32,325 bases of DNA from Deltaproteobacteria bacterium UBA2385 (GTDB lineage: Bacteria > Myxococcota_A > UBA796 > UBA2385). The DNA lies in assembly GCA_002343455.1 (NCBI GenBank), contig DDSR01000351.1:194-32518 (forward strand), in the 5' to 3' direction. Positions 17,071 through 25,783 of the stretch are shown piece after piece. Under the pieces are notes generated by a model. It worked only from the letters and a program-made list of their open reading frames with translations, did no database searches and was not told the DNA's origin. The translations under genes and the position numbers were made by a program. Numbering within the stretch: the first letter of the stretch is position 1; every line of letters begins with the position of its first letter.

Positions 17071-19071
17071 GTGTCAACGAACCTCTCCGACGAGGATGCT
17101 TCTGCCTTGCCGCCGACCGGCGGCGAGACCTTCTCCTTGATCGGCCTGGAGGGCCTTGGGGCTGAACAATCGCGTGACCCCGGCGCGACGGTCTCACCCC
17201 TCCTCGGGCAGGTCCTGAGCGAGGTGGCCGCCTCTTCTGGGGAGCACGCGTCCAGCCGCTCGGCCTCGACCGACCGTTCGGGTGGCCTGACAGTGGCCTT
17301 CCCGGTGGGCACGAACCTGCCCCAGCTTCGCACCCGGGCCGCGGACGCCGACATCCAGGTCCTCGGCCCGCTGGCCGAGGGGGGCATGGGCCGGATCGAT
17401 CTCGCCCTGCAGCGAGCGCTGGACCGCGAGGTGGCCATCAAGCGGGTGCGCCCGGACCGCTCGACGCCGTCGGCAATCCGCGCCCTGCTGGACGAGGCGA
17501 GGCTGACCGGGGCCTTGGAGCATCCCAGCATCATCCCCGTTCACACCCTGGGGCTGGACGAGCTCGGTGACCCGGTGCTGGTGATGAAGCGGGTGGAGGG
17601 GGTCTCCTGGCGAGAGCTGATCCGCCAACCGGACCATCCGGCCTGGGGGGATCACCGCGAGGACCGCCTCGGGCGGCACCTCGACATCCTCATCCAGGTC
17701 TGCAACGCCGTTCACTTCGCCCACAGCCGCGGGATCATCCACCGGGACCTGAAGACCGAGAACGTGATGCTCGGCGCCTTCGGCGAGATCTACGTGCTGG
17801 ACTGGGGCATCGCCTCCCGCCTGGGCGCGCCGCGCGCCAATGTGATCGCCGGCACCCCGGCGTTCATGGCCCCCGAGATGCTCGATCTCAACGCGCCCCT
17901 GACGGTGCAGACCGATGTCTACCTGCTGGGAGGCATGCTGCACCAGGCCCTCACGGGTCGCCACCGCCACACCGGGGGCTCGACCGCCGAGGTGCTGGCC
18001 GCCGCCCGAACGTCGGCCCCGCCCGTCTATGGGCCCGAGATCCCCTCCGAGCTGGCCGAGCTCTGCATCCGCGCCACCGCTCGCGATCCGGCCGAGCGCC
18101 CCGCGGACGCCCTGGTCTTCCAGCAGGCGCTGATCGACTACAAGCGGCACCGAGGTTCGGTGGCCCTCTCGGACCTGGCCCACCAGACCCTCCAGGGCCT
18201 CGACGAGGCGATCGACCGGCAGCGACGCGCGCTCGCCCAGGGAGAGGACGAGGCGGAGCTGGACAGTCAGCGGGCCACCATTCGCCGCCTGGCCGCCGAG
18301 GCAACATTCGGCTTTCGCCAGGCGCTGCGCCAGTGGCCCGAGAACCGCCCGGCCACCCGCGGCCTGGAGGCCTGCCTGCTGCGCTCCGCCGAGTTCGAGC
18401 TCGACGAGCGCAACGTCTTCGCCGCCACGACCCTGCTGGCGGACCTCGGCTCCAAGGCCCCTCAGCTCCAGGCCCGCCTGGCGGACCTTCGTCGCTCGCT
18501 GGAGGTCGAGGGGAGGGCCTCCGTGGAGCTCAGCCAGCTCCGGCACGAGAGCAGCTCGGAGGTGGCGCTCTCCGTCCGCACCTGGGTGATGTTCGCGGTG
18601 CACTTCGTGCTCGGCGTGTTCTGGCTCGGAATGGCCCGGATCCAGCTCGAGTTCACCCACGTCGCCATCATCGGCTTCGCCGCCAGCCTGCTGCTGACGC
18701 TGGCCGTCAGCTTCACCCTGCTGCGCCAGACCTTGCTGGCCAACCAGTTCAACCGGCGCATCCTCTACAGCCTGGTGGCCTTCTGCGTCTTCACCATGGT
18801 CCACGCCTCCCTCGGCATCATCCGGGAGGTGCCGGTCGATCACCTCGCCTGGGGCGGCTACCTCGGCATCTCGCTGATGTTCGCGGTGATGGCCCTGACC
18901 ATGGCGCCGACCTTCGGCCTGCTGGTGCCGCCGACCCTGCTCGCGGCCTTCTACTGCGCCCTCTTCCCCGAGCAGGTCAACGAGTCCCTGGCGCTGTTCA
19001 ACTTCGGCTGCGCCCTGATGTGGCTGGTGCCCCTGGGCCTGGCTCGGATTCGGGAGGCCCGCCGCCCCTGA
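17071..19071 (+). CDS. Ser/Thr protein kinase with six C-terminal membrane segments
   Basis: Hanks-type kinase of 666 residues, predicted to sit in the inner membrane with its catalytic domain in the cytoplasm. Motifs: glycine loop AEGGMG (102-107), ATP-binding K124 in VAIKR, catalytic D226 in HRDLKTEN, DWG at 244-246 in place of DFG (common in this bacterial branch), and GTPAFMAPE at 261-269. The N-terminal 90 residues are Ser/Thr/Glu-rich and look disordered. After the kinase come about 160 residues rich in helix, then six hydrophobic segments from about residue 505 to the end, without an obvious extracellular sensor. GTG 17071 was chosen because GAGGG lies eight bases upstream and a good promoter precedes it; the frame is open further upstream only as antisense to the megasynthase. 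Its divergent position suggests, but does not show, a link to megasynthase control. Confidence 0.92.
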   Translation: MSTNLSDEDASALPPTGGETFSLIGLEGLGAEQSRDPGATVSPLLGQVLSEVAASSGEHASSRSASTDRSGGLTVAFPVGTNLPQLRTRAADADIQVLGPLAEGGMGRIDLALQRALDREVAIKRVRPDRSTPSAIRALLDEARLTGALEHPSIIPVHTLGLDELGDPVLVMKRVEGVSWRELIRQPDHPAWGDHREDRLGRHLDILIQVCNAVHFAHSRGIIHRDLKTENVMLGAFGEIYVLDWGIASRLGAPRANVIAGTPAFMAPEMLDLNAPLTVQTDVYLLGGMLHQALTGRHRHTGGSTAEVLAAARTSAPPVYGPEIPSELAELCIRATARDPAERPADALVFQQALIDYKRHRGSVALSDLAHQTLQGLDEAIDRQRRALAQGEDEAELDSQRATIRRLAAEATFGFRQALRQWPENRPATRGLEACLLRSAEFELDERNVFAATTLLADLGSKAPQLQARLADLRRSLEVEGRASVELSQLRHESSSEVALSVRTWVMFAVHFVLGVFWLGMARIQLEFTHVAIIGFAASLLLTLAVSFTLLRQTLLANQFNRRILYSLVAFCVFTMVHASLGIIREVPVDHLAWGGYLGISLMFAVMALTMAPTFGLLVPPTLLAAFYCALFPEQVNESLALFNFGCALMWLVPLGLARIREARRP

Positions 19072-19086
19072 GGCCCGCCGCCCCTG
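19055..19086 (+). repeat. 16-bp tandem duplication across the kinase stop codon
   Basis: Two exact copies of AGGCCCGCCGCCCCTG (19055-19070 and 19071-19086), followed by seven more bases of the unit. The kinase TGA (19069-19071) lies at the junction, so the duplication added a second copy of the 3' end downstream of the stop. Confidence 0.9.
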
Positions 19087-19103
19087 AGGCCCGACTGCCT
19101 CAG
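19084..19103. terminator. Hairpin between convergent genes
   Basis: Perfect 7-bp inverted repeat CTGAGGC / GCCTCAG with a six-base loop, lying just after the kinase stop and over the stop codon of the convergent hydrolase-like gene. No T tract follows, so factor-independent termination is uncertain. Confidence 0.4.
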
Positions 19104-21025
19104 TCCGGGTCGCAGACCCCCTCGCAGGTCTCGATCACCTCGCCGCTCGGCAGCCAGTGCTTGACCAGCCTCAACGCCGGCTCGGTCCAGGGCACGACAT
19201 TGTGGACGGCCACATCGCCGCTGGCCGGGACCGCCGTCTCGGAGTCCTCGACCCCCCAGTCCTGCTCCATGATCGCCGAGCCCGAGAACGGCGGCGACTG
19301 CGCCGGGACCCCCCAGATGGGCCGCGCCTCGGGGGCGATCAGGGTCGCCCCGTAGGCGCGGGCCATGATGTGGGCCCCCAGGGAGGTGACCAGCGCGTCG
19401 CCGATGCCGGCCAGGATCAGCACCTCCTTGGCCGGCGTCTGCGCGTCCAGGGGCTCCTGGTTCATGAAGCGGGCGTAGCCGGCGGCCTCTCCCGGGTCCC
19501 AGAGGGACTGCATCAGGGCGATGATCACCGAGACGTCGGCGGGATCCTCGTGCATGGTCTGGAGGATCGTCAGGAAGGGGGCGAAGCCGGTCGAGCGGGC
19601 CAGCAGCAGGGTGAAGGGCGTGCCCGGGACGTTGAGCACCACCCGGCGGACGTCGGGCGAGTACGCCGCGTAGCCGCCGCCCAGCACCCCGCCCTGGGAG
19701 ACGCCGTAGAACCAGGTCTCGCTGGGATCGACGAGGGCCTGGCCGTCGACCATCAGGGCCGGGTCCAGGGCCAGCGGGCCTCCCAACAGCCGCCGCGAGA
19801 GCAGGGCGTGGACGTAGCCCTGCATCAGGCGCTCGGGGATCATCGCGAAGCGGTCGGGCTGGCTGACCACCATGGTGGTGACGGCGGCGCGGTCGGCCTC
19901 GGCCATGCCGGTCCAGTCCACCGCCAGCAGGATGGCTCCGGTGTCGTGGGCGATCTGGCCGACCTCGGACCAGCCGACCTCGTCCTGGCTGGCCAGCAGG
20001 CTGTGCCCGAACTGCATCACCGGGGAGAGGCCCGGGTCGAGCAGGACCGAGCAGGGCACCCGGACCGTGAAGGGGACCTCGACGCTGCCGTTGCGGAAGG
20101 GCATTCCCTGGGCGTCCCGGGTGAGGACCGAGCCCGGCTGGGCGTCTTCGAGGTACAGCGGGGCCAGGAAGGTCCCGGTGATGTGGCGGCCGATGGTCGC
20201 GCCCGCGCCGCAGTCGGCCTCCTGCACCGGGTCCAGCGTGTAGGACAGCCCCTCGGTCTCGGCCCAGGACAGCGCGTCGTCCCGCATCCAGAGCGCCCGG
20301 CCCAGGCTGCCCGACTGGCTGACGGTGGTGAAGGACCAGGCGAGCTGGAGCTCTCCTCGGGCGAAGCCCTGGTCCTCCAGGGCCGGGAAGACCCGGTCCT
20401 CGTAGAGCGGACGCTGGGACTCCAGGTCGGGGTCCTCGCTGAGCTGGGCGTCCCGCAGGGCGGCGAAGCCGGCGGGGGCCTGCACCGGCTGGCCGTCGGC
20501 GTCGACCAGGCCGCGGATGCCGACGACGTGGGTCGCGCCGTGGCGCATCGGGCGCGCCGGGCGCAGCACCAGCAGCTCGCGGTCGGGCTGCCCGCCGAAG
20601 ACGTCCCGCTCGACCCAGTGCGGCACCCGCTCGCCGGTCTCGACGTCGACGATCACCGTGCGCACGTCCGGGTCGTCCACCCGGGCGAGGTCGTCCCAGG
20701 GGATCACCCCCTCCAGGCTGGCCTCGGGCAGGTGGGCCAGCAGCTCACCCAGCGTGGAGAAGCCGTCGAGCTCGTTCCAGAAGTCCGGGGCCATCTGCAC
20801 GCCGTCGATGTTGCGCGGCAGGCTGGTCGGCCCGAAGGCCACCCGGGACCCGGTCCCGGTCGAGGCGTCCTCCCGCAGGAAGAAGTCCGAGGGGTAGGGC
20901 AGCAGGCAGAGCTCGCCCTCGACGGGGTTGCAGTCGCCGCGCGCGGCCGCCTCGGTGCCGGTTTCGAGCGTCGCCGGGCCGGAGGAGGGGGAGCAGGACA
21001 GCAGCGAGGCGAAGAGCAGGCTCAC
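19100..21025 (-). CDS. Alpha/beta-hydrolase-type lipoprotein
   Basis: Predicted lipoprotein of 641 residues with a very short signal: MSLLFASLLSC puts the lipobox LLSC at C11. The early LLPYPSDFF motif resembles the start of bacterial lipase-like alpha/beta hydrolases. A nucleophile elbow is readable at YGVSQGG with S443, near a beta-strand-rich core. The acid and histidine of a triad are not certain; H in VAVHNVV near the C-terminus is a candidate. The GTG at 21025 directly abuts the TGA of the upstream gene in the same frame, with GAGGAG just upstream as ribosome site, so the two are translationally linked. The C-terminus ends in a Cys-rich tail (CEGVCDPD). A surface-exposed esterase or peptidase-like enzyme is likely, with unknown substrate. 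Confidence 0.72.
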   Translation of the reverse strand: MSLLFASLLSCSPSSGPATLETGTEAAARGDCNPVEGELCLLPYPSDFFLREDASTGTGSRVAFGPTSLPRNIDGVQMAPDFWNELDGFSTLGELLAHLPEASLEGVIPWDDLARVDDPDVRTVIVDVETGERVPHWVERDVFGGQPDRELLVLRPARPMRHGATHVVGIRGLVDADGQPVQAPAGFAALRDAQLSEDPDLESQRPLYEDRVFPALEDQGFARGELQLAWSFTTVSQSGSLGRALWMRDDALSWAETEGLSYTLDPVQEADCGAGATIGRHITGTFLAPLYLEDAQPGSVLTRDAQGMPFRNGSVEVPFTVRVPCSVLLDPGLSPVMQFGHSLLASQDEVGWSEVGQIAHDTGAILLAVDWTGMAEADRAAVTTMVVSQPDRFAMIPERLMQGYVHALLSRRLLGGPLALDPALMVDGQALVDPSETWFYGVSQGGVLGGGYAAYSPDVRRVVLNVPGTPFTLLLARSTGFAPFLTILQTMHEDPADVSVIIALMQSLWDPGEAAGYARFMNQEPLDAQTPAKEVLILAGIGDALVTSLGAHIMARAYGATLIAPEARPIWGVPAQSPPFSGSAIMEQDWGVEDSETAVPASGDVAVHNVVPWTEPALRLVKHWLPSGEVIETCEGVCDPD

Positions 21026-21919
21026 TCAGTTCTCCTCGACCCACTTGTCGAAGGCCTCCATCCCCGCGTTCATCCCCCCGCGGGTGGTCGCTTCGATCAG
21101 GTCCTGGTCGTTGGAGGACGCGATCTCGGTCTCGAACCACATCGCCTGCATCCGCGCCGTGCCGTACGCGCAGCTGTCTGCCGTCCAGTCGCCGCCGTCG
21201 CGGTTCTCCTCGCTGCCGTCGCGCACGAAGCCGCGGCAGTCCCGGGGGACCCAGACCTCCATCGCGAAGCTCTGGTAGATGGTGATCCCGTCGCCGTAGG
21301 TGGGCTCGATCACCCAGGAGCGCACCTGGACCGCCCAGCGGGGCTCGCCCTCGTTGACGGCTTCTTCCCCGTCCTCGACCTCGGAGGGGTCCGGCAGGCC
21401 CAGGTCGACCCAGCGGTAGTCCTTGTAGAGATCGTAGCGGGCGCTGTAGGCGATGTTCTTGCGGTTGACGTCGTTGACGGTGCGCAGCACGGCGCACTCC
21501 CTGTCGAGCCAGCAGTCCTGGCCCTCCAGGAAGCTGCGCTCGTAGATGTCCGAGGTCGGCTCGACCGGGGTCTGGTCGGTCAGCAGCAGCACCGGGGCCA
21601 TCTCGTCGGGCGGGTAGGTGTTGTGGATCCCGACCGCCATGGCGAGGTTGTCGTCGAGGTCCCGACCGGGGTGGTCCAGGTCGGCGACGTCCTCGTCGCC
21701 GAGAGGGGCGGGGATCAGCGAGCGGTCCAGCACATTGCTGCCCTCGATGTCCATGCCCAGGTAGATCTCGCGCTCCAGGGCCCGGATGCCGAAGGCCCGC
21801 TCGGCGTCCGTGCCCGAGTCGAAGATGCGCACCAGGTAGCTGGCGGCGTCGGTGAACTCGGGGTTGGCGGCGGGGGACTTCCGACAGCCCAGCAGGCCCA
21901 GGAGCACGAGGATGATCAT
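21026..21919 (-). CDS. Lipoprotein of unknown function
   Basis: Predicted lipoprotein of 297 residues: MIILVLLGLLGC gives a canonical lipobox LLGC at C12. I recognise no domain. The mature part is acidic, with several cysteines (for example CWLDREC and a later CRGF/DSCAYG pair) that could form disulphides outside the cytoplasm. The ATG at 21919 overlaps the thiolase stop by one base (TGATG), a typical coupled start. A longer reading to 21988 would begin with an arginine-rich stretch inside the thiolase gene and bury the signal, so it is rejected. The stop is followed immediately by the GTG of the next lipoprotein gene, so the two probably work together at the cell surface. Confidence 0.75.
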   Translation of the reverse strand: MIILVLLGLLGCRKSPAANPEFTDAASYLVRIFDSGTDAERAFGIRALEREIYLGMDIEGSNVLDRSLIPAPLGDEDVADLDHPGRDLDDNLAMAVGIHNTYPPDEMAPVLLLTDQTPVEPTSDIYERSFLEGQDCWLDRECAVLRTVNDVNRKNIAYSARYDLYKDYRWVDLGLPDPSEVEDGEEAVNEGEPRWAVQVRSWVIEPTYGDGITIYQSFAMEVWVPRDCRGFVRDGSEENRDGGDWTADSCAYGTARMQAMWFETEIASSNDQDLIEATTRGGMNAGMEAFDKWVEEN

Positions 21920-23145
21920 CAGAAGGCCTCGACCACCACGGCGATGCCCTGTCCGCCGCCGATGCAGGCGCTGCCGACGCCGTAGCACTTGCCGCGGCGC
22001 TTGAGCTCGTAGAGCAGGTGCATGGTGATGCGGGTGCCGCTGGCGCCCAGCGGGTGACCGACCGCCACGCCGCCGCTGTCGACGTTGGTGATGGCGCGGT
22101 CGAGCTCCAGCAGCTTCTCGCAGGCGAGGTACTGGGTGCTGAAGGCCTCGTTAATCTCGATCAGATCCATCTGGCCGAGGCTCATGTTGGCCCGGGCCAG
22201 GGCGGACTTGATGGCCTCGACGGGGCCGATGCCCATCAGGGAGGGCTCGACGCCGACGGAGGCCTGGGCGATCAGCCGGCCGATCGGGTTCAGGCCGCGG
22301 CGGGCGGCCTCGTCGGCGGTGGTCATGACCATCGCGGCGGCGCCGTCGTTGATGCCGCTGGCGTTGGCGGCCGTGACCGTGCCGTCCTTCTTGAAGACCG
22401 GTCGCAGCGCGGTCATCGCCTCGCGGCCGAAGCGCTCGCGGATCTTGGCCGGGCGCAGGGGGGAGAGCTGCGGGTGCTCGTCCACCTCGACCACGATGTC
22501 GCCCTTGCGGTCGGCGATCGTGACAGGCACGATCTCGTTGGCGTAGCGGCCGGCGTTGTGGGCGTCGAGCCAGGCGGCCTGGCTGCGGTAGCCGTAGTCG
22601 TCGGCCTGCTCGCGGCTGATGCCGTACTTCTCGCCCAGGTTCTCGGCCGTGATCGCCATGGCGCAGCCGGCGACCGTGTCGAAGAGCACCTCTTGCAGGT
22701 AGTCGTTCATCGGCGTGCCGCCGAGCTTGAAGCCCTCGCGGGCGCCGCGGATGGTGTGGGGGGCCTGGGTCATGTTCTCGGTGCCGCCGGCCAGGACCAT
22801 GGTGGCCTCGCCCAGGCGCAGCAGGTGGGCCGCCTGGACCAGGGCCTCGAAGCCCGAGCCGCAGAGGCGGTTGACCGTCAGGGCCGGGGTGGGGACCGGG
22901 ACGCCCAGCTTGAGGCCGACGTGGCGGGCGCAGTAGATGGCGTCGGGGCTGGTCTGCATGACGTTGCCCATGATGACGTGGTCGATGTCGGCGGCCTCGA
23001 CCCCGGCCTGGGCCAGGGCGGCGCGGCCGGCGTGTACGCCGAGATCGTTGGCCGAGACGCTGCCGAGCGCGCCCAGGAAGGTGCCGAAGGGCGTGCGCTT
23101 GCCGGAGAGGAAGACGATGTCGTTGGAAGATCGGGCGCTGGACAT
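21919..23145 (-). CDS. Thiolase (acetyl-CoA C-acyltransferase family)
   Basis: Thiolase of 408 residues that forms or cleaves beta-ketoacyl-CoA. The family's catalytic residues are all present: C95 in NRLCGSG, H364 in GHPLGASG and C394 in ACIGGGQG, with NEAFS supplying the pocket. The length is normal. It could be a biosynthetic acetoacetyl-CoA thiolase or a degradative 3-ketoacyl-CoA thiolase; the sequence does not decide, and no beta-oxidation or polyhydroxybutyrate genes are nearby. It is first in an operon with two lipoproteins, which is not an obvious metabolic partnership. ATG 23145 has GGAG about ten bases upstream. It is divergent from the PDZ protein, with 80 bp between starts. Confidence 0.93.
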   Translation of the reverse strand: MSSARSSNDIVFLSGKRTPFGTFLGALGSVSANDLGVHAGRAALAQAGVEAADIDHVIMGNVMQTSPDAIYCARHVGLKLGVPVPTPALTVNRLCGSGFEALVQAAHLLRLGEATMVLAGGTENMTQAPHTIRGAREGFKLGGTPMNDYLQEVLFDTVAGCAMAITAENLGEKYGISREQADDYGYRSQAAWLDAHNAGRYANEIVPVTIADRKGDIVVEVDEHPQLSPLRPAKIRERFGREAMTALRPVFKKDGTVTAANASGINDGAAAMVMTTADEAARRGLNPIGRLIAQASVGVEPSLMGIGPVEAIKSALARANMSLGQMDLIEINEAFSTQYLACEKLLELDRAITNVDSGGVAVGHPLGASGTRITMHLLYELKRRGKCYGVGSACIGGGQGIAVVVEAF

Positions 23146-23225
23146 GGAGGAGGCTCCTCGATGGGGTGGCTGGCAGCGTAGCCCGATAGGCCCCGCCTCG
23201 CCTCGGGCTGCGATACCCTGGGGGG

Positions 23226-24254
23226 ATGCGACGCCGGGTCCTCATCATCGCTGCGCTTGCCGGGCTGATGATCGGCTTGTGGCTGGCCTGGCCCCGCGGG
23301 CTGCCCCAGCTCGATGGTGCCGCCGCCGCTGACTCCGTGCCCCTCTCCGACCTCCCCGCCCGCTCCCCCGACGACGAGCTGTACGACACCGGCGGAGAGG
23401 TCCTCGAAGCCGCCTCGCCCCCGAGCAAGGTCGCCGAGGTCGAGCCCGCCGCCGAGGTCGAGCCGCTGACGGGCACCGTCTACTGCATGGTCAAGGGCGG
23501 CAACATGGTCGAGGTCGTCGCCAGCGCCCTGACCCCCTCCAACCCGGAGGAGGGGATGGTCGTGCCGGTCGTCAACGAGGGCTTCTTGCTGAAGGTGGAG
23601 GCCCCCCGGGAGACCCGGATGCTGGGCTTCGTCGGACGGCTGGACGACGGCAGCCCCATCACGGCCCTGATGGACGTGGTCTGGGTAGGCGAGCGCGGCC
23701 GCTGCCAGGGCATCATCGAGCCGGACCTGAACCGCACGGTCAAGTTGTCGGGCCTGGTCCTCGGCCTGTTGGAGGGCGAGCGCGCCTGGCTGCAGAGCTG
23801 CCTTGGTTTCGAGGAGCTGAACGGCCCCGACGGCCGCTTCGAGCTGGTAGGTCGCGCCGAGGAGGGCACCTGCCGCGTCCAGGCTTTCCGCCTCGACGGA
23901 GCCCTGCGAGCCAGCAGTGACGTCCTGCGCCTGCCCATCGATGGGGACGAGGAGTACTACGAAATCCGCCTCTTCCTGCCCGAGGCCGACATCGGCGGCA
24001 TCGGCGCCCGGGTCGAGGCCGTCGAGCAGGGCGTCTACCTGCCCAGCCTGCTGGACGGCGGCCCCGCCGCCGAAGCCGGCATCCGCAACGGCGAGACCAT
24101 CACTGAGGTAGACGGCCAGAGCCTCGCCGGCCTCGATATCAACGAAGCCATCACCCGAATCACCGGCCCCGTCGGGAGCGAAGCGACGCTCACTGTACTC
24201 GGCGAGGATGGTACTGTGAGGGAGGTGAGGATTGAGCGGGATTGGATTGAGTAG
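23226..24254 (+). CDS. Membrane-anchored PDZ-domain protein
   Basis: Protein of 342 residues. An N-terminal signal anchor (MRRRVLIIAALAGLMIGLW) is followed by an acidic, Pro/Ala-rich linker to about residue 80 and a middle region without recognised domain. A PDZ domain occupies about 255-335, with LPSLLDGGPAAEAG and RNGETITEVDG as its carboxylate-loop and strand signatures. PDZ domains bind C-terminal or extended peptides. There is no protease domain, so it may be a scaffold or a type II secretion-like inner-membrane adaptor (inference only). ATG 23226 follows a GGGGGG ribosome site. The gene ends at TAG, 28 bp before a strong hairpin. Confidence 0.8.
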   Translation: MRRRVLIIAALAGLMIGLWLAWPRGLPQLDGAAAADSVPLSDLPARSPDDELYDTGGEVLEAASPPSKVAEVEPAAEVEPLTGTVYCMVKGGNMVEVVASALTPSNPEEGMVVPVVNEGFLLKVEAPRETRMLGFVGRLDDGSPITALMDVVWVGERGRCQGIIEPDLNRTVKLSGLVLGLLEGERAWLQSCLGFEELNGPDGRFELVGRAEEGTCRVQAFRLDGALRASSDVLRLPIDGDEEYYEIRLFLPEADIGGIGARVEAVEQGVYLPSLLDGGPAAEAGIRNGETITEVDGQSLAGLDINEAITRITGPVGSEATLTVLGEDGTVREVRIERDWIE

Positions 24255-24282
24255 GGTTGGCCTACGGGATGTGTCGCGGGCC

Positions 24283-24304
24283 CGGGCGCGATTCATCGCG
24301 CCCG
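24283..24304. terminator. Strong bidirectional hairpin between convergent genes
   Basis: Perfect 9-bp stem CGGGCGCGA / TCGCGCCCG with a TTCA loop, 28 bp past the PDZ gene stop and about 40 bp past the end of the facing truncated gene. It has no T tract but very high predicted stability. Confidence 0.6.
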
Positions 24305-24344
24305 AGTGGACCAGGTGTGGACGCGACCACGCGAGGGATGCCAG

Positions 24345-24746
24345 TCAATACCTAGCAAGGTCCAGGTCCTGCCACTCGGGTAGCAGCTCACCATTCTGAT
24401 CCTGGAAGGCTGCAATTCCATGCTCAAGGCACTGCCGTATCTCCCATTCAAGTGTGCTGCGCGCGTCCTGCTCGCCTACCCAGTCATCTCCAAAGTCCAG
24501 ATGCCTCCAGGCAAGAAGATAGGCTGCGAGCTCAAATCCATATGCCTCACTTGTGTCGGCATCGCATGGAACTCCGCTACACCGAAGGGTGTGGCCCGTC
24601 CAGGCGTGGCGGGCCTCATGTACGAGCACTCCAGGCCCGTAGAGTGGGCCCAGGCCCTGTAGACCGATGAGCAGAACCCGCTCCTTGGGAGCGAGGGCAT
24701 TCCCGGACCTGTCGTTGGGGCGTGTCTCCTTCACAACCGATGTCAC
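24345..24746 (-). pseudogene. 5'-truncated copy of the adjacent HExxH lipoprotein gene
   Basis: Open frame of 133 residues from a GTG at 24746. It shares the signature LVHExxHxWTxHxxRCS with the neighbour's metalloprotease-like core: here HEARH at residues 43-47. The sequence stays coding-like upstream of the GTG (TSLLNAVLYNY in frame) and aligns with the neighbour's residues before its HExxH, but that part runs into the neighbour's 3' end without a start codon. No ribosome-binding site precedes the GTG. The signal peptide and N-terminal half present in the full-length copy are missing. The most economical view is a tandem duplicate that lost its 5' half. It could still be a short expressed protein. 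The C-terminus after the shared core differs between the two. Confidence 0.6.
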
Positions 24747-24778
24747 ATAGTTGTATAGAACGGCATTGAGTAGGCTGG

Positions 24779-25783
24779 TTATGGGGCGAGACTTCGGGTG
24801 CCGCTGTACGGCGCGCAGTCTGGAGGGAGGTAGGGGTCGATGTACCCCAGATGGCGAGTCATGTGGCAGTGCCTGCTGTCTTCGTAGACGAGCCTTGAGA
24901 CCTCGCAGGGAGTGAAGTCACCCACCTCAAGCAACTTGCCGCGGCAGATCGTCTCGTTGTCGAGCCAAACGCAATGGGCGCTGTGGTATGGCTCAAGGCA
25001 AGCTGCGGTCCTGGACATTCGGTAGTAGTACCAGAGCTGAGCCCCCCACGCTCCATCGGTTGTCTGGTCACAGATCTTCGACCCTTTCGCGGCCACCACT
25101 GGAGGGGTATCGGGAACACCCCGGTTGCTGGTAGGCGAGCATCGCACATGCGATGTCCAGGTATGAATCACTTCGTGCACCAGGTTGGCGGGAACCCGCC
25201 CCACAGAGAGATTAACCTGATCTAGATTGACTACAATAATGGCCCGGGTCGGTAGGTACCAGAACTGAGCGGACCTCTCAGAGTCAACGACGAACTGCAT
25301 TCGGCGAGCCCGCCCCGCAACCAGTCCATAGTACAGGTAGCTCGCCGATAGAGAATCATCAAACCCGTTGACCTCCTGCACCCTCCTCAGCGCCCGCTCC
25401 AGCACAGGCGGAATGTCGTCCTCTGCCAGCTCTTCGGCGATGCTGGGCATTGGGGATGCAAGCAGCAGGAACAAGCCCCCCACCATGGTATCCGGGATGT
25501 CGGTCCCGCCCGTATAGAGAAGCGCCCGGGGCTCCTGTCCAAGCCCCTCCCAGTCAAAGCCCACATCCTCGCCCAGCGCGCGCACGCACTCCTCCGACAG
25601 GTCCAGATTCGTGGGACCCGTTGAACGGTAGAACCCCGTGGGACCAAGGCCGCAGGCCCGCCGGGTAGCGTCAACATCTACGGGCTGCACGGCACAGCCT
25701 GTCGGCAGGAGAAGGGCTCCTGTCGACAAGCTGGCCAACACCAGTCCTACAGTGCCGGAAGCGTATAGGTGTCTGCGGTGCAC
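24779..25783 (-). CDS. HExxH metalloprotease-like lipoprotein
   Basis: Protein of 334 residues with a basic n-region (VHRRH), a hydrophobic stretch and a lipobox-like LPTGC at C30, though proline at -3 is unusual. A zinc-metallopeptidase signature HEVIH lies at 203-207, with H212 in WTSHVRC as a possible third ligand. Many cysteines follow, suggesting a disulphide-stabilised extracellular domain. I do not recognise the family beyond HExxH. The start is GTG 25783, overlapping the previous gene by 37 bp; GTG 25741 would remove the overlap but lose the basic n-region. G+C is clearly lower than in flanking genes. It is downstream of the acidic lipoprotein gene on the same strand and probably co-transcribed with it. 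Confidence 0.65.
   Translation of the reverse strand: MHRRHLYASGTVGLVLASLSTGALLLPTGCAVQPVDVDATRRACGLGPTGFYRSTGPTNLDLSEECVRALGEDVGFDWEGLGQEPRALLYTGGTDIPDTMVGGLFLLLASPMPSIAEELAEDDIPPVLERALRRVQEVNGFDDSLSASYLYYGLVAGRARRMQFVVDSERSAQFWYLPTRAIIVVNLDQVNLSVGRVPANLVHEVIHTWTSHVRCSPTSNRGVPDTPPVVAAKGSKICDQTTDGAWGAQLWYYYRMSRTAACLEPYHSAHCVWLDNETICRGKLLEVGDFTPCEVSRLVYEDSRHCHMTRHLGYIDPYLPPDCAPYSGTRSLAP

Noticed and set aside
21920..21988. Longer N-terminus for the lipoprotein that follows the thiolase
   Set aside because: It would add an Arg-rich 23-residue stretch inside the thiolase gene and hide a canonical lipoprotein signal that begins at the TGATG overlap.
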